Positions 39,699 to 48,478 of a DNA stretch of 64,000 nt are shown in pieces. Origin of the DNA: Planctomycetaceae bacterium. Its GTDB lineage: Bacteria > Planctomycetota > Planctomycetia > Pirellulales > Pirellulaceae. The stretch lies in contig JAIYDN010000002.1 of assembly GCA_027487485.1 (NCBI GenBank), forward strand, positions 1 to 64,000, read 5' to 3'. The notes beneath the pieces were generated by a model. It was given only the letters and a program-made list of their open reading frames with translations, did no database searches and was not told the DNA's origin. The position numbers and the translations under genes are program-made. Position 1 is the first letter of the stretch. Each line of letters opens with the position of its first letter.

Positions 39699-40631
39699 CT
39701 ATTCCCGCGATTTTTCAATCCAACCATCAATTGGTTTCCAAAACCTGCCAAACTCTTTCCCTTGACTCGCAGCCTCGGCTGGCGGCATCAAGAAGTCAGC
39801 AAGGCGAGCTGCGATCTCGGTCAGATCAAGATTCTTGTTGTCCAGGTTGCTCTTGCGCAAAAAGGCGTTCCACTGAGTCGACTTTTGCTTATCTTCAGAG
39901 AACTCAGCAGTTAGCGGTAGTGGGCGTGATGCGGGGATCGTTGTCTTGCGTCGATCGAAAGTTGCCTTGATGGCTCGGCAGATGAGTTCTCCCTCAAATT
40001 CGAATTATGAACACAGTGTGAAAAGGTCGAAGAAGTCCTTCATCCGACTATTCGCGATACCCAACATAACCATGGCTTGAAACTTCTCAGCAACAACCGT
40101 TTCTTGCGGATAGGATTGGAGCGTCGGAGCAGGCAACTCAAGTATCGTCGGGAAATCGATAAGCACAGACTCGGGCGTAATCGTATCGCCGAACCCGATA
40201 TCCACTTGGACAGGAATGCGCGCGGAACCAAGCTTGGCATCGAATCTCAATCGAATGCCCTCATACTCTTCATCTTCTTTCATCTTGGTGGCGGAGACTG
40301 ACTCAGCCATAAAAACCAGTCCGTCGTCTTCGACCGTTTGAATACATAGTTCGCGAAAGACATTTACGAAATGATCGATGTCAGGTTCTCCTGTACCCAA
40401 TAAGTCCAGGTCGCGAGTTGGGCGATGCGTGAGATTACTCCAAACCTGAAACATCACCGCACCCTTGACCACGAATCGGTCGCGGTACTTTGATTGTGAT
40501 AGTCGATACAGCAACCGTTCAATTGCAAAGCGAACGAGCACCAAATCGAAGGCCTCGCTGTTTTGCTTAGCGATGTTCATCAACCGTGCACGGACGGATG
40601 CAGACATGTCACGTGGTTGCTTACTGGTCAT
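39699..40631 (-). pseudogene. AbiEii nucleotidyltransferase toxin, interrupted by an in-frame TAA
   Basis: The ATG at 40629-40631 overlaps the antitoxin stop (ATGA), a normal AbiE layout. Residues 1-209 contain the polymerase-beta-like fold: DRFVVKGAVMFQVW and PTRDLDLLG (the Asp-x-Asp pair), ending at NSRMKDFFDLFTLCS. A TAA at 40005-40007 then stops the frame, but the same frame continues without another stop for 101 codons to a TAG at 39699-39701 and encodes the expected C-terminus (FEFEGELICRAIKATFDRRK ... AFLRKSNL). One C-to-T change (CAA to TAA) explains this. The toxin is probably inactive or truncated, unless the stop is read through or is a sequencing error. Confidence 0.85.
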
Positions 40632-41257
40632 GACGTTGCTTCTAGGTAAGGTCGCATCACGTTTGCCATACGACAAACCTTTGCTGCTTGCCAAATTTCA
40701 TCTATGGTAGCCTTTCGTGATCTGCGAGAATCTCTTAGCGCTTCAATGGCTACGTCGAGTCCAATCTTATGGCGATACTTGAAACAATCTGCAACCGTCT
40801 TGGCAGCCGAATAAACGGAGATCGCCACGCCCTCGATTTTTCGTTTTTCAATTCCGTATTCTCTCGATGCTCCCGAGAAGCGAACAACTCGAATCGGTGG
40901 ATAGACCATCTGTGGCTTGCGATCCCTCTCACCAATTGCCAGCCACACTTCATATGGGGACTGTGTTGTTAGATCGTGAATTCGAAGCGCGCTTAGGAGA
41001 CATACGGTGGCATTGGGGGAAAGCTTGCAGGCCTCAACAATAGAGCGAAACTCACTTGGTTCTGAGTTTGGAAGTGTATATAGCCCTCGGCTGGGTCGTT
41101 CGAGAACCCCCTTGTTACGAAGGGCATTCAGATACGACCCTGCAATGCCTATCGCCTCGGCGTCACGCGGGCGGACGACTTCCATTCCCTTGAATAGTCG
41201 AAGAATCAGATCTTTTTTAGATGTCGCCATATTTTGATTTCGTCGGGAGATATCCAT
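40628..41257 (-). CDS. AbiEi-family antitoxin (type IV toxin-antitoxin)
   Basis: 209 residues from ATG 41255-41257 (an ATG nine codons later is an alternative). The N-terminal winged helix (LILRLFKGMEVVRPRDAEAI, LRNKGVLERPSRGLYTLP) is followed by the AbiEi C-terminal domain (TVCLLSALRIHDLTTQSPYE, ISVYSAAKTVADCFKYRHKI, ALRDSRRSRKATIDEI). AbiEi binds its own promoter and counteracts the AbiEii nucleotidyltransferase; such pairs give phage resistance or stabilise mobile elements. The toxin gene starts within the antitoxin stop codon, so translation is coupled. Confidence 0.92.
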   Translation of the reverse strand: MDISRRNQNMATSKKDLILRLFKGMEVVRPRDAEAIGIAGSYLNALRNKGVLERPSRGLYTLPNSEPSEFRSIVEACKLSPNATVCLLSALRIHDLTTQSPYEVWLAIGERDRKPQMVYPPIRVVRFSGASREYGIEKRKIEGVAISVYSAAKTVADCFKYRHKIGLDVAIEALRDSRRSRKATIDEIWQAAKVCRMANVMRPYLEATS

Positions 41258-41573
41258 AAGTCCCTACACATTCTAAATTCCACAGGTTCGCTTTTGCAAG
41301 CCCAAGTCTTGCCCCGTGCAAAACAAAGTTCCGTGCAGATTGAAGAGACATTCTGGAGTTTTCTGTCGAGTTTTCGTCCGGTGGACGGAATTTCTCTCGT
41401 CGGTTACTCGAGGGTATTCCGAGTGACTGAAATTATCGTGGCGAAGGTGTCGAGCGAATTTAGGCTCAACCAGTGATACTTCAACTACCGCCACTGGGCC
41501 TCCGAACCAAGAAGTCATTAGCGATAGATGACTTATGCCATCTGAAGGAGAGAGTTGTCACGAAAAGCGTTGC
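41258..41573. other. Intergenic region upstream of the AbiE operon
   Basis: No credible gene. It should contain the AbiE promoter. It also holds AAAGTTCCGTGCAGATTGAA (41325-41344), a fragment of the long flanking repeat. Confidence 0.5.
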
Positions 41574-41917
41574 TCCGGGCGTACTCGTCTCATCCTGCGA
41601 ACTTTAGGCTACCCGCCAGTTCGCGGATGGAGATTTTTTCTTTCGCGACGCGTCGTTCGCTGAAATCCCTTTGTTTCGGGTGTTTTCAATTTCCTGCCCT
41701 ACTCTTTAGAGGCCTCGCGTTTCTTACCGCAAGCAAATCTTCCGAATGTTGATTCCAACCTAACGAACTAAAGTTTTGTGCAGATTGAAAACGGGGGCTG
41801 GTAATAGTAGCCGGACTCACCAGAGTTCGGTTTTTCTTCGACGCACTGAAGTCTGGCGACTCCAGCTACCCCAAAATCTAGACAGAGATCAAGCCTCCAA
41901 AGTAGCCGATGATTGGG
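41574..41917 (+). repeat. Long direct repeat, copy B
   Basis: 344 bases starting TCCGGGCGTACTCGTCTCAT, which recreates the last ten bases of tRNA-Arg without the rest of the tRNA, as expected for a distal attachment site. It is homologous to copy A throughout, best in the last 160 bases. Confidence 0.85.
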
Positions 41918-42144
41918 TCAACAACCGGGTGGGAATCAAATCTGATTGACCACGTTTTCGCGAGAACGTGACCTTTCGTACCACGAGCAGATGTTCCGGA
42001 TGTTGATTCCGAATATCAGTCTGCAAGCTTATTTTCAGCGTAAGCTTACGTCTCGTTTCGACCGTTACGACAGAGCCAGAACCGCGAGCATCAGCTATAA
42101 TTCGAAACATTGAACGGATCTTCGATTTCTCGGGAAGACGCCAA

Positions 42145-42720
42145 ATGTCAACAGTCCCCAAACATTGCATTACGCCTGAAGAATATTTGCACCGCGAGAG
42201 AAAGGCCGAGTTTCGGTCTGAGTACTTTCGAGGCGAAATGTTTGCCATGGCGGGTGCGTCGGCCAATCACAACTTGATTGTTCTAAATGCAGGTTCCAGT
42301 CTTCGTGAACAGCTCAAGGAAAAGCCCTGCCGAGTCTATCCGAGCGACTTGAAGCTTCGCATTGAATCGACGGGCTTGTACACTTACCCGGATCTGTTTG
42401 TAGTGTGCGGCGAACCACGGCTTGAATCGGATGGAGGTGATGTGCTGCTGAATCCGGTAGTGCTCGTCGAAGTCCTCTCCGATTCCACCGAGGCATATGA
42501 TCGAGGAAAGAAGTTCGAACATTACCGAACCATTCCTAGCTTACAACATTACGTTTTGGTTGCCCAAGACCGACACTCAATCGATTGCTTTACTCGATCC
42601 ACCGACGGCAGTTGGAAATTGACGAGTTGCCAAGGACTCGACGGGAAGATCATGTTGGACGCGATAGACAGCGAACTGGTCGGAGCCGAAGTCTATGACA
42701 AGGTAGTCTTTGCAAATTAG
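42145..42720 (+). CDS. Uma2-family (DUF820) putative endonuclease
   Basis: 191 residues with a PD-(D/E)xK-like core: ITPEEYLHRERKAEFRSEYF, TYPDLFVVCGEPRLE (catalytic Asp), NPVVLVEVLSDSTEAYDRGK (E-x-L) and LQHYVLVAQDRHSID. This family is very abundant in cyanobacteria and planctomycetes and is suspected to act on DNA, but its role is unknown. It lies just outside repeat copy B and is not clearly linked to its neighbours. ATG start at 42145. Confidence 0.88.
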   Translation: MSTVPKHCITPEEYLHRERKAEFRSEYFRGEMFAMAGASANHNLIVLNAGSSLREQLKEKPCRVYPSDLKLRIESTGLYTYPDLFVVCGEPRLESDGGDVLLNPVVLVEVLSDSTEAYDRGKKFEHYRTIPSLQHYVLVAQDRHSIDCFTRSTDGSWKLTSCQGLDGKIMLDAIDSELVGAEVYDKVVFAN

Positions 42721-42824
42721 AAAAGCTTAACGCGTTACCGGTACGGGTAATCACGTTTGCAGCCCGTGCTTGGCTTTTTCAAGTGCTACACAACGGAGTG
42801 CGTAGCCAAAGTCGCCATCAACTG

Positions 42825-43075
42825 TTACCACATTTGCCGTTGCTTGTTCCAGTCGAGCGTCTTGGCGATTGAGCGGATGTCGGCTTCTTTGATCGGATCA
42901 CGGCCCTTGGTAGTTTTGGGCAGAAAGAGTATCTCCTCTTGAATATCGGGGGCTAGGTTGTCCAGCCACATGATTTGCGTCATGCGTGTCTTCGAGATCT
43001 GGCTGAAGCGGGCGAGTTCGGATTGGTTGATGATGGCACCGGATTGAACCAGCTTGAAGCAATGATGTTCCCGAT
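42825..43075 (-). pseudogene. Fragment of a recombinase-associated DNA-binding gene
   Basis: About 83 codons without a start: INQSELARFSQISKTRMTQI, NLAPDIQEEILFLPKTTKGR, DPIKEADIRSIAKTLDWNKQ, ending in a TAA. This resembles the short HTH protein that commonly stands beside serine-recombinase genes on integrated elements. The N-terminal part is missing or out of frame and no recombinase follows. Together with the transposase remnant it marks this stretch as decayed mobile DNA. Confidence 0.55.
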
Positions 43076-43164
43076 TGGCTCTGTTTGGTCATTGGCAAGT
43101 TGTTGGCGAAGCAACACCACGAACGGTTCGCGTCGGCCAAGGTTGTTGCCGAGCTGCTTGAGAA

Positions 43165-43440
43165 TTGCCTAGCGCATGCCCAAAGCCCATCGACAGTGGC
43201 ATTTATCGCTTCGAAGAGGGAAAGAAACACAGTTGTCCTTGCTTGTACCAACTCAAAGGCGATCAACTGGAACTAGTATGCATTGCTTCCCTACAAAACA
43301 ACGTACGCCAGAGTCTCGGGATTTTCTTCACGAGAGATTGTCCTACAAGCATATCAGACAGGTCGGGAGTACTTAAACGCGTTAAAGGTTGGCAAAAAGA
43401 TTGGGACAAGAAAATGAAAACGGCAACAACATGTACGTGA
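43165..43440 (+). CDS. Short hypothetical ORF in decayed DNA
   Basis: 91 residues with SGIYRFEEGKKHSCPCLYQL and KGDQLELVCIASLQNN. The pattern faintly resembles the end of planctomycete TIGR03067-type domains, but the match is weak and no proper start or leader is visible. It may be a gene fragment or non-coding. The rest of 43076-43511 holds nothing I recognise. Confidence 0.25.
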   Translation: MPSACPKPIDSGIYRFEEGKKHSCPCLYQLKGDQLELVCIASLQNNVRQSLGIFFTRDCPTSISDRSGVLKRVKGWQKDWDKKMKTATTCT

Positions 43441-43511
43441 GTTGGAGGAAATACCATCGAATATCCCTGGACAAACAATTCCTCAGAATGAAGGTCTAGC
43501 GGATGCAAAGT

Positions 43512-45122
43512 TCAATCAATGCCAAACGCTTTGATTCGCGAGCTTAACGTGGTTGGCTTCATATCGAGTTTCGCAGCAGCACCGTCGTCGCCATAGATTT
43601 TTCCTTTTGATGCTTTGAGTGCCGCCCGAATATTGTTTGCTTCGAACTCTCGCACTTGGGATTCGGTCAGGATGCTTGGCGATGCCTCTTCGATTGCTTT
43701 TTCCTCTAATCGTTTCGAAGGGTTCTTTATCAGGTCAAACTTCAAGCGTCCGTCGGTTGCAATAATGCAAGCTCGCTCCAGGACATGTTGCAGTTCTCGT
43801 ACGTTGCCAGGCCAATCGTAGCCTTGCAAATCCTGAACATTGGACAATGTTAGTCGAGGGCGCGGCCTTCCGATTTGCCTGGCATAACGCGTCAGGAAGT
43901 GCTCCGCAAGCAATGGAATGTCCTCCGTCCGTTTCCGGAGCGGTGGTAAGTCCATCGGGAACACACTCAGTCGATAGTACAAGTCCTGACGGAAACGCCC
44001 AGCTTCTGCTTCTGATTTCAGATTTCGATTCGTTGCTGCAATGATGCGCACGTCGACGCGACGCGTTCGCTCTTCACCAATACGCTCTAACTCCCCCTCT
44101 TGCAAAACTCGCAATAATTTTGATTGTAAATCTAGCGGTATCTCGCCGATCTCATCCAAAAAAAGTGTCCCTTGATCGGCGAGTTCAAATCGCCCCACAC
44201 GATCTCGCAACGCTCCTGTGAAAGAGCCTTTCGCATGGCCGAAGAACTCGCTCTCATACAGCTCGCGAGGTATGGCAGCGCAATTGACTTTGATCAAGGG
44301 ACGATCGGAGCGTCGACTATGGCGATGAATCTCCCGTGCGACGACTTCTTTGCCGGTGCCGCTTTCACCAAGGATCAATACGGCAGAATCCGTCGGAGCC
44401 ACAAGTTCTATCTGGCGGGCGACCGCTTGCAGCGCTGGGCTCTGTCCGAGTAGGTCACTCATCGAAGTGGCTTGTTGTACTTCTTCGCGAAGGTACTCGT
44501 TCTCTTGTTCAAGACGCCCTTTGAGCAACTCGATTTCGTCCATAGCCCGAGCGTTCGCAATTGATGCAGCCAAATGATCGGCGACCATCCGCAACCACTC
44601 AAAACAATTCGAACCAGGTTCAGCACGCGAGAACAGAGCCAGCACCCCTAAGATCTCGCCTCGAAACTTGAGCGGATGCCCAACGAAGGATGTTATCTTC
44701 TCCTCTCGAATCCATTTGGGCTCGGCAGACCAAGAGGAATCCGCAGCCACACTTGCAACCTCAAGCGATTTCCCCGTTGACGCGATCTGGCCAACTTTGC
44801 GAATCCCTATTGGAAATCTTCGAAACGATCCAGCAAGGCTAGTCCAGGGTTCGTGACAAGTATTCAGCGAGCGCCCTGCGCTGGCGACTAAATGGAGGCA
44901 GCGCTGCTGATTTGGACACTCGTCGACGAGCCTGCATCTGGTGCAATCGTCGACCTCCGGCGGCTTGATGAGCCAGATACGGGCCAACGCCACCGAATCC
45001 CCCTCGGCCAGTCTTTGAACCGTAAGAGGCAGCAGTTCGGACAAGTGATGCAGCTCCGCAAGCTGTAGCAAAAGCAGCTTCGGATCACCAAGAATACCTA
45101 CCTTCGTTTTTTTGGAAGCCAT
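43512..45122 (-). CDS. GAF-AAA+-Fis sigma-54-dependent activator
   Basis: 536 residues. An N-terminal GAF sensor (~15-190) carries a cysteine set C60-x2-C63-x5-C69-x5-C75, which may bind metal or an Fe-S cluster. A coiled linker leads to the AAA+ domain (~223-455): Walker A GESGTGKE (252-259), the sigma-54 loop GSFTGA (299-304; usually GAFTGA) and Walker B TLFLDE. A Fis-type HTH ends the protein ([20 protein letters not shown]). A GGAG site stands 5 bases before the ATG. It diverges from an AhpD-like operon that has a sigma-54-like promoter and palindromic sites, so it is very likely that operon's activator. The signal is unknown; the cysteines suggest redox or electrophile sensing (inference). 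Confidence 0.94.
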   Translation of the reverse strand: MASKKTKVGILGDPKLLLLQLAELHHLSELLPLTVQRLAEGDSVALARIWLIKPPEVDDCTRCRLVDECPNQQRCLHLVASAGRSLNTCHEPWTSLAGSFRRFPIGIRKVGQIASTGKSLEVASVAADSSWSAEPKWIREEKITSFVGHPLKFRGEILGVLALFSRAEPGSNCFEWLRMVADHLAASIANARAMDEIELLKGRLEQENEYLREEVQQATSMSDLLGQSPALQAVARQIELVAPTDSAVLILGESGTGKEVVAREIHRHSRRSDRPLIKVNCAAIPRELYESEFFGHAKGSFTGALRDRVGRFELADQGTLFLDEIGEIPLDLQSKLLRVLQEGELERIGEERTRRVDVRIIAATNRNLKSEAEAGRFRQDLYYRLSVFPMDLPPLRKRTEDIPLLAEHFLTRYARQIGRPRPRLTLSNVQDLQGYDWPGNVRELQHVLERACIIATDGRLKFDLIKNPSKRLEEKAIEEASPSILTESQVREFEANNIRAALKASKGKIYGDDGAAAKLDMKPTTLSSRIKAFGID

Positions 45123-45156
45123 ATCTCTCCATCATAACGTAATTTCGTGCTTTCAC

Positions 45157-45188
45157 AACGAAAAGTCGTTAACTAACGAAAAGTCGTT
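45157..45188 (+). promoter_or_regulatory. Tandem palindromic upstream activator sites
   Basis: AACGAAAAGTCGTT occurs exactly twice, at 45157-45170 and 45175-45188, each an inverted repeat (AACGA/TCGTT). A weaker version, AACGTAATTTCGTG, is at 45136-45149. They lie 69-100 bases upstream of a sigma-54-like -24 element, a typical place for enhancer sites of an NtrC-type activator, and close to the regulator's own start, so they could also autoregulate it. Confidence 0.7.
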
Positions 45189-45256
45189 GCTCGCCGAAAT
45201 CTCGCAAAAACGCCTAACATGCTTGCTGGAAACGACTTGCGATTCATTCATCTCTT

Positions 45257-45272
45257 TGGCACGACAAATGTA
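45257..45272 (+). promoter_or_regulatory. Sigma-54-like (-24/-12) promoter of the AhpD operon
   Basis: TGGCACGACAAATGTA matches the consensus TGGCAC-N5-TTGCA with the GG pair and, ten bases later, GT in place of GC. It lies 68 bases before the ATG of the AhpD-like gene, downstream of the palindromes. The -24 half is perfect; the -12 half is imperfect. Confidence 0.6.
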
Positions 45273-45340
45273 TTTACCTCTCTTCGAAGCAATCGAATAG
45301 TTCGATAGCTCAGACCTTCAAATTGAGAGTGAACAAAATC

Positions 45341-45922
45341 ATGTCGCGTATCCATCAAATCAATCCTCAATCCGCTACCGGTAAAGCGAAAGAACTCCTC
45401 GATGCCGTTCAAGCCAAACTTGGGCTCGTCCCCAACATGACTCGAGCGATGGCCAATTCGCCTGCCGTACTCGACGGATATCTGTCGCTGAGCGGTGCAT
45501 TGAGCAAAGGGGGGCTCTCGGCAAAGTCTCGCGAACAGATCGCATTGGCGGTCGCGCAAACCAATGAGTGCGACTATTGTTTGGCTGCGCACTCCGCTAT
45601 CGGCAAGATGGTCGGATTGAGCGTTGACCAAATCTTGGATAGCCGACGTGGAGCCTCGGTCGATCCGAAAACCGATGCGATGATTCGATTCGCTCGTCAA
45701 GTCGTCGACGAGCGCGGGCATGTTTCTGATGCAAATATTGCTCAAGTTCACGCAGCAGGTCTGGACGACGGCGCCATTGCAGAAGTTGTAGCTAACGTCG
45801 CGCTCAACATCTTCACGAATTACTTCAACCACGTTGCGGCAACCGAGATCGACTTTCCAAAAGCCGAACCACTTGCTGAACAAGTTTGCGCTAGTGGCGA
45901 TGCGTGTCATGCGACGCACTGA
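45341..45922 (+). CDS. AhpD/carboxymuconolactone-decarboxylase-like protein
   Basis: 193 residues from ATG 45341. The AhpD-type active site ECDYCLAAHS has C77, C80 and H84 (CxxC-x3-H), as in peroxidase-related enzymes of the CMD superfamily. These proteins form helical oligomers that reduce peroxides or serve as disulfide carriers. First gene of a four-gene set (secreted hydrolase, DUF1348, flavin-binding protein) behind a sigma-54-like promoter. A paralogue with the same motif is at 61019. The C-terminus ends CASGDACHATH, two more cysteines whose role is unknown. Confidence 0.9.
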   Translation: MSRIHQINPQSATGKAKELLDAVQAKLGLVPNMTRAMANSPAVLDGYLSLSGALSKGGLSAKSREQIALAVAQTNECDYCLAAHSAIGKMVGLSVDQILDSRRGASVDPKTDAMIRFARQVVDERGHVSDANIAQVHAAGLDDGAIAEVVANVALNIFTNYFNHVAATEIDFPKAEPLAEQVCASGDACHATH

Positions 45923-45951
45923 TACTCTCGCCCGCAATAAATTTCACGATC

Positions 45952-45973
45952 GCGACAGGACGCGTCCTGTCGC
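45952..45973 (+). promoter_or_regulatory. 22-base perfect palindrome between operon genes
   Basis: GCGACAGGACGCGTCCTGTC plus the final GC forms a perfect inverted repeat (9-base stem, CGCG loop as RNA). It lies 30 bases after the AhpD-like stop. It could be a partial terminator setting expression of downstream genes, an mRNA end, or a protein site. Confidence 0.55.
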
Positions 45974-46018
45974 TCACTGCAAAAACTAAACTTCAACAAT
46001 ACTGATTGGACTCCAAAA

Positions 46019-47005
46019 ATGAAAAAATACTTCACAACTGCAAAATGGATCGCCATAGCTGCAATAGGTTTCTCCACCACATTGGTTGCTCCTTCTCTTT
46101 ACGCTCAAAGCTCGACGGTTGCAACCGCCGAGGATAGCCGAGTCGTTCAACACAAGACAATCAAAATCGATGGGCTAGATATCTTCTATCGAGAGGCAGG
46201 TCCCAAAAACGCACCGACATTACTATTGTTACATGGGTTTCCAACGTCGTCCCATATGTTCCGCAATCTGATTCCCGCGTTGGCAGATAAGTATCACGTC
46301 GTGGCTCCAGACTATCCAGGCTTCGGGTATAGTTCGGCTCCTTCGGTGAAGGAGTTCGACTATACCTTCGACAATCTCGCCACCACGATCGATAAGTTCA
46401 CGGAAACGGTCGGCCTGAAGAAGTACTCTCTCTACGTGATGGACTATGGTGCTCCGGTCGGGTATCGGCTTGCGGTAAAACATCCAGAAAGAATTCAATC
46501 GTTGATAGTGCAAAACGGAAACGCATATGATGAAGGGATCGACAACGATTTCTGGAAACCTCTCAAGGCATACTGGAAAGATCGTTCCAAAGAACAAGGC
46601 GATAGTTTGAGAGCCTTTCTGTCTATCGAAGGGACCAAGTGGCAGTACACGCACGGCGTTCGAAACGTGGAAACGATCAGTCCCGACACTTGGAGCCACG
46701 TTCAACCGCTGCTGGACCGTGCTGGAAATCAAGAAATCCAACTTGCTCTGTTCTACAGCTATGGAAGCAATCCTCCGTTGTATCCGCAGTGGCAGGCCTA
46801 CTTACGCAAACACCAGCCCCCAACGTTGATTGTCTGGGGCAAAAACGATGCGATTTTTCCCGCTGCGGGGGCTGAACCCTATAAGCGCGATCTTAAGAAT
46901 TTGGAGTTTCATCTCCTAGATACTGGACATTTCGCACTCGAAGAAGATGGAGCGAAAATCGCGACGCTTATGCGAGACTTCCTTGCCAAGAAGTATTCCA
47001 AATAA
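46019..47005 (+). CDS. Secreted alpha/beta hydrolase (epoxide hydrolase/dehalogenase-like)
   Basis: 328 residues with a signal peptide ([20 protein letters not shown]). The fold marks are [20 protein letters not shown] (HG oxyanion motif), [10 protein letters not shown], the nucleophile elbow [10 protein letters not shown] with Asp in place of Ser, [16 protein letters not shown] (acid) and [12 protein letters not shown] (His). An Asp nucleophile is typical of epoxide hydrolases and haloalkane dehalogenases. Being exported and in a stress-type operon, it may act on an epoxide or halogenated product outside the cytoplasm (inference). Third cistron spacing (96 bases) includes a palindrome. Confidence 0.88.
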   Translation: MKKYFTTAKWIAIAAIGFSTTLVAPSLYAQSSTVATAEDSRVVQHKTIKIDGLDIFYREAGPKNAPTLLLLHGFPTSSHMFRNLIPALADKYHVVAPDYPGFGYSSAPSVKEFDYTFDNLATTIDKFTETVGLKKYSLYVMDYGAPVGYRLAVKHPERIQSLIVQNGNAYDEGIDNDFWKPLKAYWKDRSKEQGDSLRAFLSIEGTKWQYTHGVRNVETISPDTWSHVQPLLDRAGNQEIQLALFYSYGSNPPLYPQWQAYLRKHQPPTLIVWGKNDAIFPAAGAEPYKRDLKNLEFHLLDTGHFALEEDGAKIATLMRDFLAKKYSK

Positions 47006-47064
47006 CTCCTGATTCGAAACAGTTAACTCATTTGTTTTCAACTCCACATTGAATTGGTATCGCC

Positions 47065-47526
47065 ATGAACCTGATTCGCCCACCCTTTACGTTGGAATCC
47101 GCTGCGGCTAAGGTCCGAGTTGCAGAAGATGCTTGGAACAGCCGTGATCCGCAGCGGGTATCCCTCGCGTATTCCGTTGATTCAGAATGGCGAAATCGTG
47201 ACATGTTCCTTCGAGGTCGTGATCAAATTAGAGATTTTCTCAAAGGCAAGTGGGATCGAGAAATCGAATACCGCCTCACCAAGTCATTGTGGAGTTTCAC
47301 GAATGATCGAATAGCGGTTCGCTTTCAATACGAATACCACGACGCACACGGTCAGTGGTTTCGGGCTTATGGAAATGAACTTTGGGAGTTCGACCACGAT
47401 GGACTTATGCGGCGTCGCGAGGCGAGCATTAATGATCTTAAGATCGATGAATCTGAGCGCAAATTCCACTGGCCTGCACCGGGACCACGCCCCAGCAACC
47501 ATCAAGGTATTCCCGAAATTTTGTAA
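47065..47526 (+). CDS. DUF1348 (NTF2-like fold) protein
   Basis: 153 residues matching the DUF1348 family along its whole length: [60 protein letters not shown] and [20 protein letters not shown]. The fold is a small cone-like alpha+beta barrel of the SnoaL/NTF2 type. Family members often sit beside flavoenzymes and peroxidase-related genes; no reaction is established. No signal peptide. Third gene of the sigma-54-type operon. Confidence 0.9.
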   Translation: MNLIRPPFTLESAAAKVRVAEDAWNSRDPQRVSLAYSVDSEWRNRDMFLRGRDQIRDFLKGKWDREIEYRLTKSLWSFTNDRIAVRFQYEYHDAHGQWFRAYGNELWEFDHDGLMRRREASINDLKIDESERKFHWPAPGPRPSNHQGIPEIL

Positions 47527-47569
47527 CAAGCCAGCGGCTTACTAACCAATCCAGCATGGAGAACGAGAA

Positions 47570-48175
47570 ATGCATCAGTACCCCAGCGACATTGCCTTCA
47601 CTCCGTCTGTGAAAGCTATTCAATCGGCAAAAGGCTCACGATCCAACTACGAGCGAATGGAATTGGGAGGCGGTTGGGAAACGGCGGTAACGCCGGAGCT
47701 GGAATCGTTTCTCGCGGACTTGGATATGTTCTATTTGGGAACTGCCAATGCCGAAGGCCAACCCTATATCCAGTACCGGGGCGGTTCGCCTGGCTTCCTC
47801 AAAGTAGTCGATAAGAAAACGTTGGGGTTTGCAGACTTTGGGGGCAATCGTCAATACATTACTCTGGGGAACGTCGCGGAGAATCCGAAAGCGTTTATTT
47901 TCCTGATGGATTACGCTCGCAGCCAGCGCATTAAGCTTTGGGGCACGCTACGCATTGTTGAAGATGATTCCGAACTCTTAGAGAAGCTTCGCGATCGATC
48001 CTACCCTGGCAAGGTCGAGAGAGCGATCCTCTTTCAGATCGACGCGTGGGACGTGAACTGCCCTCAGCACATTCACAGGCGATTCACTCAAAAGCAAATT
48101 GCACCAGTGGTCGAGCAATTAAAGGCTAGGATTTCAGAACTTGAGGCCAAGCTGAAAGAGCGGAGTTCAAAGTAA
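47570..48175 (+). CDS. Pyridoxamine-phosphate-oxidase-like FMN-binding protein
   Basis: 201 residues. The split-barrel flavin fold shows as LADLDMFYLGTANAEGQPYI, QYRGGSPGFLKVVDKKTLGF, FGGNRQYITLGNVAENPKAF and IKLWGTLRIVEDD. The C-terminal segment (DAWDVNCPQHIHRRFTQKQI) is typical of the subgroup, followed by a short coiled coil (LKARISELEAKLKER). Members bind FMN or F420 and reduce small molecules. Last gene of the operon. Confidence 0.88.
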   Translation: MHQYPSDIAFTPSVKAIQSAKGSRSNYERMELGGGWETAVTPELESFLADLDMFYLGTANAEGQPYIQYRGGSPGFLKVVDKKTLGFADFGGNRQYITLGNVAENPKAFIFLMDYARSQRIKLWGTLRIVEDDSELLEKLRDRSYPGKVERAILFQIDAWDVNCPQHIHRRFTQKQIAPVVEQLKARISELEAKLKERSSK

Positions 48176-48195
48176 GATAGTCGCGAGACTGTTAG

Positions 48196-48399
48196 TCAAG
48201 CAGTTGCTTCTGAGGTCGCTTTTTCTTCCGCATTTCCAATCGAGCGATGTTCTAGGTTGATGTCGCCGTTGGCAGTCACGAGTATTTCGTTCTCAACAAT
48301 CGTGACTGTAAGTCCACGCAGACAAGGGCGAATATCAGCGAGTCGCTCACGGATTTGCTCTTGGATTTGTTCAACAGTGAGTTCAGGGAAAGAGGTCAT
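48196..48399 (-). CDS. Small BON-like protein
   Basis: 67 residues. A helix (TVEQIQEQIRERLADIRPCL) is followed by GLTVTIVENEILVTANGDI, which resembles one half of a BON domain. No leader. It converges with the flavoprotein gene and lies downstream of the Met-rich gene on the same strand, separated by a hairpin. Recognition is tentative and the function is unknown. Confidence 0.45.
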   Translation of the reverse strand: MTSFPELTVEQIQEQIRERLADIRPCLRGLTVTIVENEILVTANGDINLEHRSIGNAEEKATSEATA

Positions 48400-48427
48400 T
48401 ATGGCGACGAGTAGGAAATGGCCGGAA

Positions 48428-48451
48428 AGCTGGAGGCGCTGGCCTCCAGCT
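48428..48451 (-). terminator. Hairpin downstream of the Met-rich gene
   Basis: AGCTGGAGGC pairs with GCCTCCAGCT around a four-base loop, 27 bases after the Met-rich stop codon on the minus strand. No T run follows, so efficiency is uncertain. Confidence 0.6.
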
Positions 48452-48478
48452 CCAAGAATAGAAAGCTCTAGCCGATAG

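Larger units (their letters stand above)
37867..41917. mobile_element. Direct-repeat-bounded accessory island at tRNA-Arg (no integrase found)
   Basis: The sequence from the last ten bases of the tRNA gene onward (37867-38217) recurs at 41574-41917. The first 22 bases are identical, and 38050-38175 matches 41755-41880 with four differences in 126 bases by eye; the middle is more diverged. Between the copies lie an HNH bicistron, a transposase fragment and an AbiE toxin-antitoxin pair, all accessory functions. This is the layout of an element integrated at the 3' end of a tRNA gene, or of a tandem duplication. I find no recombinase in the interval. A 20-base fragment of the repeat (AAAGTTCCGTGCAGATTGAA) also lies at 41325-41344. 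Confidence 0.7.

Noticed and set aside
39731-39970. 79-codon plus-strand frame
   Set aside because: The opposite strand encodes the C-terminus of AbiEii in frame with the upstream part, which explains this stretch.
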